Origin: Stramenopiles sp. TOSAG23-2
Lineage: Eukaryota > Sar
DNA length: 46,280 nt
Direction of reading: 5' to 3'
Assembly: GCA_900128395.1 (NCBI GenBank)
Contig: LT649282.1
Location: 1 to 46,280, forward strand
A model generated the notes under the pieces. That model saw only the letters and a program-made list of their open reading frames with translations, searched no databases and was not told where the DNA came from. A program made the translations under genes and the position numbers. Below, piece after piece: positions 1 through 9,131 of the stretch (position 1 is its first letter; the number at the start of each line of letters is the position of its first letter).

Positions 1-100
1 GATGTTGCTGCAGGTTAATATTATACGCCATTTTTAATATAGGTGATTTTGAACCCATGCCTAGCATCATCATTCGTGGTGGTGTTTCATCTGTTGACAT
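1..100 (-). CDS. 5' end of an unidentified gene running off the left edge
   Basis: On the minus strand an ATG at position 100 opens a frame that stays open to the window edge (33 codons, beginning MSTDETPPRMMM). The codons look used (ACA, CCA, GGC) and the local GC is higher than in the following 600 bases. The AT-rich stretch upstream of the ATG fits a leader. Too short to recognise. It could also be chance, or an intron could begin within it. Confidence 0.4.
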   Translation of the reverse strand, partial: MSTDETPPRMMMLGMGSKSPILKMAYNINLQQH

Positions 101-894
101 ATTGAAACTATGTTGGAAGGATGCAAATTAATTTTGTAAGGTGTATGCAATTGTTAATATATATATATATATTATAATTAGTATTATGTTGTGGGGTTAT
201 GCCAAATTCATATATGTATACTATAATATTAGAAATTATAGAACTCTATTTTTTTCTCAATTCAAATATAATAATAAATTATTACTACAGGTATTATTTG
301 AATTCCGGAATTGATGATAATTTATTATTGCACTAAATCTTCTCTCGACTAAATTTACCTGTGGTAATATTATTTAAGGTAGCAACAAAAACAAAACAAA
401 AAAAAGAAGAGTAATGGGAGAAGGCCAAATCAGAAGGCCCTCTATTATCTGCACAAATAAATAATAAATAAATCAATATGCATCCATGTATCTAAAACAA
501 AAGACCAAAAAACAAATAAAGTTAATTGTAAATGCATAAACATTCCAAGACACTCACTCTTTTTTATATTCTCTCACACATAGACTTTGAAAGGATACTT
601 TCATAATTTATTACCTTTTTTGTAGATATACATCTATTACAATTTTAAAGGAGAAAAAAATTCATTAATAATTAATAATAGTTAATTTTCAACATCATCA
701 ATTTCTACAATTATATATCCATATATATTTTGATTTTTAGTTCATTCTTATTAGAATAAACATCCACACAATAAAACACACACACAATAAATTTCTACAG
801 TTATATATCCATATATATTTTGATTTTTAGTTCATTCTTATTATAATAAACATCCACACAATAAAACACACACACAATAATATCTTACAAAATC
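101..894. other. AT-rich intergenic region between two divergent gene starts
   Basis: I see no credible coding sequence here. It has poly-A and poly-T runs, a short TA run near 161-172, and a two-copy 90-bp duplication (separate entry) ending just before the next start codon. It probably holds two divergent promoters, but I recognise no core element. Confidence 0.5.
701..880. repeat. Tandem duplication, two copies of 90 bp
   Basis: Positions 701-790 and 791-880 are head-to-tail copies. I count only about two differences (710/800 and one in the AATAAAC-containing part). Each copy ends in a short CA run. The second copy stops 14 bases before the ATG of the next gene, so the duplication lies in its leader or promoter. 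Confidence 0.93.
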
Positions 895-2823
895 ATGACA
901 TCACAAGAAAATAATTTTTCTGGTAGAAAATTAAGTTATGAAACATTAATTAGCACATGCAACGATCCAGTTATAAACAATGTGAAGAAATGGAATGAAA
1001 AACAGGTACAAATATTTTTTCAAAGATATATGAATGGCCGATATAAACATTTAGCTAGCTCATTTAAAATGATTGATGGAATACAATTATTTAACTTAAA
1101 TGAAAATCAAATGAAAGAAATATGCGGGAAAGCATTAGGTTCTTCGTTGTATGAAAGCATACACCCTGTTGATAATAAATTTTCTCGTGATGATGATGAA
1201 AGCCATGTAAATATGCGTTCAGATAGTGAATTGGAGGATCAATTGAATTTTTACAGTCGGTCAAGTTTACCACCATTAATAACAAAACCATCTGTTACAA
1301 CCATTATCGTCGTAACATTATTAGCGATTGCTATATCCATATGTATTTTTGTCTTTGAGCCATCATTGAAGGATTTTTTTCGTTGCGTACCTACGTTTAC
1401 GAATCCGTTCATACCTGCACATACTTTGCCACATAATGGCACAAAAAACCATTCGTTTTCAAGCATAATACCAACTACTGGTGGTGAACATCAAGATTTT
1501 AAAATACGCCTTTGCACAACAGTTATATTACAATATGCATCTATACCAGTAGTAAGTGTCGTTTTCACTTATGTTCATATTTGGTTGGCATTGTGGATGG
1601 TATTTTATCCAGTAAAATTTCGTGGATGCTTACAAATACCATATACAAATGTTGGGTTTCCATTTGGTTGGCAAGGTATCGTTCCATTCAAAGCAGAAAA
1701 AATGGCGCGGAAAGCAACTTTGTTGATGACCACTAAATTAATCAATATAAAAGAAATATTTGGACGTATTGATCCAAATAAATTAGCTGAGCAAATTGAA
1801 CCATGTTTGCATTCTATGTTATCTCCATTGGTTCATAATGTTGCAGGGGAACATATACCATATATATGGAAATCTTTGCCAAATACATTTAAAGAGGAAA
1901 TTGTTTATCGAGCGGAGGAGGAAGCGCCACAGATCATTGAGAATATGATGAAAGATATTAAGCAAAACATTGAAAGTGTATTTAATTTAGAAGAAATGGT
2001 AGTAGAAGCATTGAAAAACGATCGTCAATTATTAAATGATATGTTCATTAAATGTGGATACGAGGAACTTGCAGTTATTCGAGATTTTGCTGCATGGATG
2101 GGATTTGTATGTGGAATGGTACAATTGGTGTTATGGTATATTTATCCATACCAACTATGGACATTGCCAGTATTTGCTGGTGTAGTCGGGATGTTGACTA
2201 ATTATATTGCACTGTTGATGATTTTTGTTCCACGATATCCAAAGAAAATTAATTTTTGGTGCACAACAATTACTTTTCAAGGTTTGTTTTTAGCGCGGCA
2301 AAAGCAAGTTAGTGCTGGTTTTGCATATTTAGTAACAAGAGATATATTAAGTACAAAGTCGTTATTGCATGAATTATTACGAGGTCATAGTAGCGATGCA
2401 CTTGTAACTTTAATTTACAGACATGTACGTTCATGTGTTGATAAAAATAGTACAGTAGCATCCCCATTAGTGACTGTGAATATATTGAGTGAGACAAAAT
2501 TAGGTAAATTAAAACAAGTGTTAAGCGATAGAATTGTAAATGATGTCATGCCAGAGATGATCAATGCAGCAGAATTGTATATGGATGAAACACTTGATTT
2601 AAGACGTACGATACATGATAAAATGTCTTTATTGACCCCATTACAATTTGAGGAATTATTACGCCCAGTATTTGAAGAAGATGAATGGAAATTAATTGTA
2701 CTTGGTGGTGTACTTGGAGTTGGAATTGGGTTAGCCCGTATGTGGTGTCCCAAATTTTTCAATTTCTTTCACGACCTCCCAACCAGACAATACATATCCA
2801 AAAACGATGCTTTTTTCATCTAA
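895..2823 (+). CDS. SAM domain plus DUF445 multi-pass membrane protein
   Basis: This is a 642-residue protein. Residues about 31-90 look like a SAM domain: Trp in helix 1, an IDG turn, then the helix around MKEICGKALG. A membrane helix lies near 134-155 and a second near 215-237. The rest resembles DUF445: the GWQGIVPFKAEKMA segment, a long helical region, a hydrophobic pair near 398-440 with GMLTNYIALLMIF, and a final GGVLGVGIGLARMW helix. DUF445 is a membrane family of unknown function in bacteria, plants and protists. The ATG follows a 90-bp leader duplication. The last 31 codons overlap the cyclophilin gene on the other strand, so the tail after the last helix is antisense to cyclophilin and probably recent. 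The domain match is by eye. Confidence 0.85.
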   Translation: MTSQENNFSGRKLSYETLISTCNDPVINNVKKWNEKQVQIFFQRYMNGRYKHLASSFKMIDGIQLFNLNENQMKEICGKALGSSLYESIHPVDNKFSRDDDESHVNMRSDSELEDQLNFYSRSSLPPLITKPSVTTIIVVTLLAIAISICIFVFEPSLKDFFRCVPTFTNPFIPAHTLPHNGTKNHSFSSIIPTTGGEHQDFKIRLCTTVILQYASIPVVSVVFTYVHIWLALWMVFYPVKFRGCLQIPYTNVGFPFGWQGIVPFKAEKMARKATLLMTTKLINIKEIFGRIDPNKLAEQIEPCLHSMLSPLVHNVAGEHIPYIWKSLPNTFKEEIVYRAEEEAPQIIENMMKDIKQNIESVFNLEEMVVEALKNDRQLLNDMFIKCGYEELAVIRDFAAWMGFVCGMVQLVLWYIYPYQLWTLPVFAGVVGMLTNYIALLMIFVPRYPKKINFWCTTITFQGLFLARQKQVSAGFAYLVTRDILSTKSLLHELLRGHSSDALVTLIYRHVRSCVDKNSTVASPLVTVNILSETKLGKLKQVLSDRIVNDVMPEMINAAELYMDETLDLRRTIHDKMSLLTPLQFEELLRPVFEEDEWKLIVLGGVLGVGIGLARMWCPKFFNFFHDLPTRQYISKNDAFFI

Positions 2824-3231
2824 ATATTGTGCCTTACCCAATGTTAAAAAAAAACGACTATCGTTAGTATCAGGACCACGATTACAAGTAGACAAACAAC
2901 CTGGACCAACATGACGAAGTATAAAATTTTCATCATTAAAAGTTGGTCCATATATCGATTCACCATCCGTTCCATCACCAGCTACTACATCACCACCACT
3001 AATTAATCTATCTGGTATAATGCGATGAAATACAGTATTTTTATAATGCAAAGGCTTGCCTTTCATCCCTTTCCCTTTCCATCCTGTACATAATGATCTA
3101 AAATTTTCACTTGCAATAGGGACTAAATCTGCTCTTAAATGAAATACTATTCGACCTATTGGTTTACCATCTATTGACATATCAAAAAACACCCATGGAT
3201 TAGATGGCGGTTCTGCCATCATTTCATCCAT
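2731..3231 (-). CDS. Divergent cyclophilin-type peptidyl-prolyl isomerase, short C-terminus
   Basis: A 166-residue single-domain cyclophilin: FFDMSIDGKPIGRIVF, ENFRSLCTG, FHRIIP, GGESIYG-like DGESIYG and SRFFLTL are in family order. The fold is clear but the active site is not. Against human CypA numbering, R55 is kept (R70 here), while F60 becomes R75, Q63 becomes S78, Q111 becomes R126, W121 becomes Y136 and H126 becomes S141. Isomerase activity and cyclosporin binding are therefore doubtful. The protein stops at GTPHTG, about 13 residues early, so the last beta strand (usually ending near IADCG) is missing. I found no convincing splice donor to restore it. Its last 93 bases overlap the DUF445 gene tail to tail. 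No signal peptide, so probably cytosolic or nuclear. Confidence 0.88.
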   Translation of the reverse strand: MDEMMAEPPSNPWVFFDMSIDGKPIGRIVFHLRADLVPIASENFRSLCTGWKGKGMKGKPLHYKNTVFHRIIPDRLISGGDVVAGDGTDGESIYGPTFNDENFILRHVGPGCLSTCNRGPDTNDSRFFLTLGKAQYLDEKSIVFGYVLSGWEVVKEIEKFGTPHTG

Positions 3232-3737
3232 TTTTTATTTTACTATTATTATTATTCTTATATTTTCTTTATCTTTATACAAAATGATTGGTTTTCTGGT
3301 TGTTACAATTTATACCTTTTGTTTCTTGATCTGTGTTTTGTCTTTCCCAATTTATTTATTTATTGATTATTTGATCGATGACATCAAACAACCGTTATTA
3401 TTACTATATATGATGAGTAATATTATATATTTTTTATGATATAATACTTGATGCTATTCAATGCTAATAATATGTTGGTGTTGTTTGTTGAAAAATAATA
3501 AAAAAATAATAATAATAAATCAGCAGAGTTGTGCATTAGAGAGAGGGTGAAAGTTGTTTTTACAAAATACAAATATATATATTCGTATATTAGTACAGAA
3601 TAATGTGTGCGTTTTAAATGTACATAATTATATATATATATATATATTCCATTGAAAGTAAGCTTTGTCCTCTTGTCCCTTTTTCTTTTTTGGTATTATG
3701 TACACACTGTGTGTGAATTTTTTATTATTTTTTTTAT
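3232..3737. other. AT-rich spacer between two minus-strand genes
   Basis: No coding sequence seen. It contains ATT/ATA runs and a TA dinucleotide run near 3630-3648. It would hold the 3' end of the upstream disordered-protein gene and the promoter of the cyclophilin gene. Confidence 0.5.
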
Positions 3738-4673
3738 TTATTGTGAATTTTCATAATCGAATGGACGTAATCGTTGATGCAACGATGGTCTATTACGTTG
3801 ATGTTGTTGTTGGCGATTTCTTTGCGTGTGGTTTTCATTATCATATTGTACATTGTTTCTATTGTTGTTATGGAATCTAGTAATATTTTCATCTTCAAAT
3901 CTTGAATCCATGTTTTCATTGTTGTTGTTTTGTTGCTGTTGTTGGCGTCTTCTTCTCATTGGATTTGTATTTTCACCTTGATCAAAATTACGATAATGTT
4001 GTCTAATTCCTCTATTACTATTATTGCTATTATTATTATCAGCAAATGGATCCCTTCGACCAAAATTATCATGTGTTCTACGTCTTCTCCATGGTGAAGT
4101 CTGTTGTTGTGGTTGTTGTTGATTCCCCATTTGTCGAATTGGAGAAGCACGACGTCTTGGTGAAGGGGAAGATTGTGGATGTGATTCAGGCATGACATAA
4201 TTATTTTCATCATTACCGTTGCCACTACTATATGTCCTTTGTGGGGATTTTAATTGATAATCAGAATTGTTACTATTACGACTTTGTTGCTGTAATTCTC
4301 GCGTTGGGCTTGTATACTGATTGTTTCTGGATAGTTCAGACATGACTGAACTTGGTATTTGAAAATGTGATGAATCAAAGTTGCCAAGGGTAGCAAAATT
4401 GCCTGTGATTTCCGAATCGTCCATATATTTCGATTCTTCCTCACCTTGTTGTTCCCTATCGTGTGCTTGTTTTTTTTCATCATTATTTTCATTTCCCCAA
4501 CCATATCGTGCACCAGACATTACGTTGTTGTTGTTTGCTTCTACCCTCGTAGCAGTAGTACGCCTTAATGTGCGTCTATCTGGGCTGCATATTGGATACA
4601 CATAGTCCCTATGCTCTTCTAAACCTTTTCGATCCAACAAATGCGTAACTTGGTTACTATTTATGTTCAACAT
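3738..4673 (-). CDS. Disordered Asn/Gln/Arg-rich protein, family not recognised
   Basis: This 311-residue frame starts at an ATG followed by LNINSNQVTHLL. The first 45 residues look ordered (DRKGLEEHRDYVYPICSPD). The rest is low complexity, with Gln and Asn runs, several short Arg clusters (RRRR) and Ser-Pro sites (PSPRRRASP). The mix of Arg clusters with polyQ/N suggests an RNA-binding or condensate-forming protein, but that is inference only. No membrane helix or signal peptide. It is real coding rather than noise because the frame stays open through mixed-composition DNA and keeps Arg, Ser and Pro codons between the repeats. Confidence 0.7.
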   Translation of the reverse strand: MLNINSNQVTHLLDRKGLEEHRDYVYPICSPDRRTLRRTTATRVEANNNNVMSGARYGWGNENNDEKKQAHDREQQGEEESKYMDDSEITGNFATLGNFDSSHFQIPSSVMSELSRNNQYTSPTRELQQQSRNSNNSDYQLKSPQRTYSSGNGNDENNYVMPESHPQSSPSPRRRASPIRQMGNQQQPQQQTSPWRRRRTHDNFGRRDPFADNNNSNNSNRGIRQHYRNFDQGENTNPMRRRRQQQQQNNNNENMDSRFEDENITRFHNNNRNNVQYDNENHTQRNRQQQHQRNRPSLHQRLRPFDYENSQ

Positions 4674-5496
4674 AATAATACTAAAATAAAGATTATGTGT
4701 GTAGTATATATGTTGTTCTTTGTATAAATACTATAATAAATTTCAATCAAAGAAAAAGAAGAAGAAAAGATAAGAAAAATCAAATGAATAAAACTGGAGA
4801 ATGTATAATATATACGCTTTTTTTATTCGTTTTTCCTGTGTTATTGGTAAGATGATTGTAAAAAAAGTATTTATAAATGTTTCTTTGTTTTTTCTTTTCT
4901 TTCTTTGTTCTCTTTCTGTGTATGTGATAATATATATATATTTGAAAGGTATAAAAGTCGTTGTTGTGCACTGGTAAAAATGCGTCTATTTGTTTCCAGG
5001 CGTATGGCTATGGTACCAGGTATATCATTTCAACGTTTTGTTTTCAATTTTTTCTTCGCGTCGCAAAGTGCCAAATTTGCCAAAAACCAAGTACAAACCA
5101 AAAAAGAAACTGGTTCAATATTATAATACATCGACATAGCATTACAGCTGTGAAGGAATATTATGCACAGAAAGTATAGTAAGATATCCTATTTGGTCCA
5201 AGCCCTATCAACTTCTTAAACAGCCTACATCGTAACACCTGTTGTGTCTATGTTACTTACTGAACTAATACTATGTCTATGCTATATTCTTGTTGTGTTT
5301 TGCAAATTTTGGGCAACTTCTTATAGGCATAAAAAAGTTTCAAAGAAATTATATTGATGTGTTGATGTATGTTTTGGTATATTCGTAGTAGTAATAATAG
5401 TATTCCTTATTTACATTCATTTATTATTTTTAATTGTTTTTGTGTTAACAATAATAACAATAATTCCATTTTGCAACATTGTTTTTCGATAACAAG
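4674..5496. other. Intergenic region between divergent genes
   Basis: No supported gene. Short open frames near 4905-5180 lack coding character. A TACCAGGTATAT motif at 5014-5025 belongs to a recurring intergenic motif described separately. The last 100 bases before the GTPase gene are very AT-rich. Confidence 0.5.
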
Positions 5497-6246
5497 ATGA
5501 TGAATTCACCATTTACAGTACGACGTACCTCAGGTAATAATAGTAAATATAATAATAATAATAACAACAAGTTGAATAATAATTTAAATTTATCGGATGA
5601 TAATGGTATGCAAACAATTAGAATATTATTACTTGGAGATAGTGGTGTTGGAAAAACATCTGTTGTCAATTATCTTTGCGATAAAAGTGGAGAATTTGCT
5701 TCCAGTGGGTGGACGGTTGGTTGTCATTTAGAAGCAATTATTTTTGAATCCTCTTCCACAGGTAGAAATAGAAAATGTTTAATTGAATTTATAGATATCG
5801 GTGGTGGTTCACATGGATATGCCGCCAGTCGTAGTGTATTTTATACTTATGATATCAATGCTATTCTATTGGTTCATGATTTATCCAACAATCGATCATT
5901 TTCTAATTTATTTAAATGGATTGACGAATTTGCATTCGCAAATGGCGGTGAATCATCGACGATATGTAATAAAATCCCAATGTTGCTTGTTGGAAATAAA
6001 TTAGATAAATTAAATACAAAACATCGTGCAAATAATAATAAACGAAAACAAGAACATAAACAATCAATGAAAAACATTAATATTTACAATGCAATTGAAA
6101 TTTCCACATTAATTAATAATGCTAAGGATCCTAATAATAATCGTAATCATCATAACAATAATAATCAAGAATATAAAATGAAATTTCATAATTTCTTTCA
6201 TCATATCTTGAATAATTATAATGGCCAATCGGTCAATCGAGTTTGA
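5497..6246 (+). CDS. RABL3-like small GTPase
   Basis: A 249-residue Ras-superfamily GTPase. After an Asn-rich 40-residue leader come the P-loop GDSGVGKT (about 47-54), the WTVGC segment characteristic of RABL3 and plant LIP1, the switch II DIGGG in place of Rab DTAGQ, VHDLSNNRSF, and the guanine-specificity motif NKLD. Human RABL3 has the same WTVGC and a DVGG switch. There is no C-terminal prenylation cysteine, as in RABL3, so it is probably soluble; the tail is Asn/His-rich and disordered. I start at the first of two ATG codons at 5497; the frame opens slightly upstream but only with TTG. RABL3 proteins act as dimers in trafficking and signalling. Confidence 0.88.
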   Translation: MMNSPFTVRRTSGNNSKYNNNNNNKLNNNLNLSDDNGMQTIRILLLGDSGVGKTSVVNYLCDKSGEFASSGWTVGCHLEAIIFESSSTGRNRKCLIEFIDIGGGSHGYAASRSVFYTYDINAILLVHDLSNNRSFSNLFKWIDEFAFANGGESSTICNKIPMLLVGNKLDKLNTKHRANNNKRKQEHKQSMKNINIYNAIEISTLINNAKDPNNNRNHHNNNNQEYKMKFHNFFHHILNNYNGQSVNRV

Positions 6247-6296
6247 TATTGGGGTGGGGTTAAAAAAAATATTTTATATTCTACAAGTACAGCTCC

Positions 6297-6309
6297 TCGT
6301 AAAGTACGA
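6297..6309. repeat. Short hairpin downstream of the GTPase gene
   Basis: TCGTA-AAG-TACGA, a perfect 5-bp stem with a 3-base loop, 50 bases after the stop codon. On its own this could be chance; it is listed because similar CG-containing hairpins lie after other genes here. Confidence 0.35.
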
Positions 6310-6505
6310 AAAAAGGTATCCTATTTATAATGTTAATTTTAATAATTTCTAGTAGTCGTTATATATTTTATTTATAGAAGAAGAATATTATACATATATA
6401 TATATATATATATATACGAAATTGATTAAATCTACAAAACAGAGACAGATATACAATTCACATATATATACAAATATAGATAGATAAATACTTGTCACAA
6501 CAACG

Positions 6506-8896
6506 ATGGGGCAAATTATTGATCGTGCATCGTCGCCATTGTTTCTAACAAATACGCAGAAAAAAGTGGAAGAGATTACACAAAATTGGACAGTAGAAAC
6601 TATTGTTAGTGCTGCAAATGTTGCAAAGGTTAAATATTTCAATACTAGAAGAAACTATTCTTTAACCTTTGATGAGTTTATAACATTGCCATTTTTATTT
6701 TTGTACAGGCAACCAACCAATGAGAGTGAATCCATAGACAATTTAGAGCGCGTATGGGCTTTATTTGTTAATGGTGGTTTTGAAGATGATGAAATTGATG
6801 AAGATACTGGTGAGATTATTTATCCAACATCTTGGAACAATGTACATATAGATGGTTTACAATTTTTTTCATCCATTTTATGGGTCTTACCACGAAGAAG
6901 CGATGATCGCGATAAGCTTTTTGCAACATTCACTTTATTTGATTTTTCAAATCGTCAACAGCTAAGCGAAATTGAAGTAATTACATTGTTATCTTGTTGC
7001 TTAAGCGGGTTGCATATATTTACAGAAGGTTTTGTTTTATTGCCACGCGTTGATCACTTACAATTTATAGTCCAACATATTTTTGAAAATGTAAAAAAAG
7101 AATCATACTCCTCGTCCATAGATAAACATAATAATAAGAAAAAACAAACAAAACGTAACGCTACAACTCGTATTGATTATCCTTTGTTCGTTCAATATTA
7201 TGATGAGATGGAACAAACATCTATAGATGCTCTCCTCTTAGCTGATGTTATTCGAAAAACGCGTGAGCCGGGCGGGATGAAAGGTTCAGATAAATGGCAA
7301 GGAACACGAGATTCATGGATGGAATCCTTTTTGTTTTCATCAATTGATGAGAAATTGTTTAAAGCAAAATGGTATGACAATCCAGATCCAGATGTTAGAA
7401 ATAGAAAGGCATTGCCGCCTCCACCGACGACGCAAGCAGATATAGATACATGGCACGATGTTTTAAGTGTTTTAAAAGAGGATGGTCTACGCGATACCCT
7501 TGCAGATTTAGATGCATCTGAATTAGATGTATCAGACATGATGTTTTTACAAGATCGTGATATAGAACTTTTAACACTTTATTTAACGTTTAATAATTAC
7601 AAGCAATTATATACTGTCAACGTCTCGCATTGTCAATTAAAAGGTGCTGGGACAGAATTATTAGTCAGCGGCTTAGTGTTGAATCAGACCGTGAAGTATT
7701 TATATTGTTCCGATAATAATATGGGTCTGGAAGGTGCAAAAGCGTTAGCATCCTATTTGGCAAATAACGATGTGTTAAAAACATTAGATATAGGTGTAAA
7801 TAATATAGGTAGAAATGGTGGCAAGCAATTAGCTGGTGTATTTATTGAAGGTAGAAACCATACATTGCAAACATTAAATGTGCGAGGAAATAATTTAGGG
7901 CGTGCTGGTGGGATTGCATTTGGGAAAGCAATCGGTTCAAACCCTAAATGTTTAACAGCTTTAAATTTAAAAGATAATGGGATTGATGCAGCTGCTAGTA
8001 TTGAAATTGGATTAGGAATAGAAAAAAATAATTTGTTAACAAATTTAGACCTATCAAAAAATAGGATATATGACGAGGGTATAATTGCAATTGTTAATAG
8101 CTTGAAGAAAAATATAAAAACGCCCATTGGGTATTTAAATATTGGGTACAATAGCATTAAAGCACGTGGTGCAAAATCTGTTGCAGAACTTTTAAAAGAA
8201 AATAAAACATTGACTGAATTATCATTGGCTGCCAATAAACTCGGCATCAAATATTATGAAGCCCCAGTTAGAAAACCAGTTTCTACAAATTTAAGAAACG
8301 TACCTACACAAATGTTACCTCACGCATATTCAACGGAAGGTATAGAATCGATTGTGAATGCTATGGAAAATAACAAAATTTTAAAGAAACTTGATTTATC
8401 AATGAATTATATTGATACTGTATCTAGTGAACACATTTTTAATACATTTATAGAACGTAAATGTTCTAATTTAGACTTTTTGAATCTAAGTGGCAATGAA
8501 ATAAGTCATGATATGGTGATTAAATTTAAACAAATAGAAAAATCCAGGAGAAAAGAAGAGAGGGCCAGGAAGAAGAATAAAATGTTAGAACAAAAAGAAG
8601 AAGATAATACAATACTGAGTACGGCGGTCATGGATATACCAAAAATTGATATCAGTCAACAAATCAGAATGCGATCACATGGTAGTATACCAATGCAAGT
8701 TCCTGTTCGAACTTGGAAAGATACAACAGATGAATCGGTTGGTGAAGGTGCTTTAAGCACTCTGAGTTTGGGACGAACAAATATGAAATTAAAAAATTTA
8801 AAAGAAAGACAGAAAAAGAAGCATGAAGTTATAGAAGATGAAAATGAAGAAGGAAAGATGGTCGATGATGATGATACTAGAAGTGCTAAAAAGTAA
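6506..8896 (+). CDS. Leucine-rich-repeat protein with degenerate EF-hand-like N-terminus
   Basis: This is a 796-residue protein. The N-terminal 350 residues contain EF-hand-like helices, for example around LFDFSNRQQLSEIE, with an incomplete calcium loop. Residues about 368-665 carry some nine ribonuclease-inhibitor-type LRRs (28-30 residue period): repeated LKTLDIGVNNIGRNGGKQLA, LTALNLKDNGID and LTNLDLSKNRI units. Residues 675-796 form a charged Lys/Glu-rich coiled-coil tail ending in an acidic DDDDT stretch. Such EF-hand plus RNI-LRR proteins are common in protists as scaffolds, often ciliary, but nothing fixes a role here. Gly2 after the start Met is compatible with, but does not prove, myristoylation. 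Convergent with the Kelch gene. Confidence 0.85.
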   Translation: MGQIIDRASSPLFLTNTQKKVEEITQNWTVETIVSAANVAKVKYFNTRRNYSLTFDEFITLPFLFLYRQPTNESESIDNLERVWALFVNGGFEDDEIDEDTGEIIYPTSWNNVHIDGLQFFSSILWVLPRRSDDRDKLFATFTLFDFSNRQQLSEIEVITLLSCCLSGLHIFTEGFVLLPRVDHLQFIVQHIFENVKKESYSSSIDKHNNKKKQTKRNATTRIDYPLFVQYYDEMEQTSIDALLLADVIRKTREPGGMKGSDKWQGTRDSWMESFLFSSIDEKLFKAKWYDNPDPDVRNRKALPPPPTTQADIDTWHDVLSVLKEDGLRDTLADLDASELDVSDMMFLQDRDIELLTLYLTFNNYKQLYTVNVSHCQLKGAGTELLVSGLVLNQTVKYLYCSDNNMGLEGAKALASYLANNDVLKTLDIGVNNIGRNGGKQLAGVFIEGRNHTLQTLNVRGNNLGRAGGIAFGKAIGSNPKCLTALNLKDNGIDAAASIEIGLGIEKNNLLTNLDLSKNRIYDEGIIAIVNSLKKNIKTPIGYLNIGYNSIKARGAKSVAELLKENKTLTELSLAANKLGIKYYEAPVRKPVSTNLRNVPTQMLPHAYSTEGIESIVNAMENNKILKKLDLSMNYIDTVSSEHIFNTFIERKCSNLDFLNLSGNEISHDMVIKFKQIEKSRRKEERARKKNKMLEQKEEDNTILSTAVMDIPKIDISQQIRMRSHGSIPMQVPVRTWKDTTDESVGEGALSTLSLGRTNMKLKNLKERQKKKHEVIEDENEEGKMVDDDDTRSAKK

Positions 8897-9015
8897 AAAA
8901 AAAGGAAGATCTGAGACCATATAAACGTATGATATTGATTTGAAGAGATGTAATATATAGGAGAGATTTGTGTATGCATATATCATATGAGATGATGTGT
9001 GGTAAAAATAAATAC

Positions 9016-9029
9016 ACTCGTATACGAGT
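9016..9029. repeat. Perfect 14-bp palindrome between convergent genes
   Basis: ACTCGTATACGAGT is exactly self-complementary and sits midway between the stop codons of the LRR gene (8896) and the Kelch gene (9132). It is followed by an A-run on the plus strand. Possible shared 3'-end signal; see findings. Confidence 0.6.
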
Positions 9030-9131
9030 AAAAAAAACAATTATTTACTCTGACGAACGTACACGAACTTTTCTTTAAATGTGGAATAAAAGGTCACACA
9101 CCAATTTAGAGAGGATCCTCTCTATACCAAT

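Noticed and set aside
4905-5179. Overlapping short frames before the RABL3-like gene
   Set aside because: Hydrophobic, Phe/Cys-rich translations without coding pattern or recognisable motif.
5265-5290. CTATGTCTATGCTAT shared with 42890-42906
   Set aside because: Only about 15 bases match and the flanks differ; not enough to call a dispersed repeat.
5479-5496. Earlier start for the RABL3-like protein
   Set aside because: The upstream codon is TTG; the first ATG in frame is at 5497. Similar non-ATG extensions were dropped for the VPS41, JMJD5 and glycosyltransferase genes.
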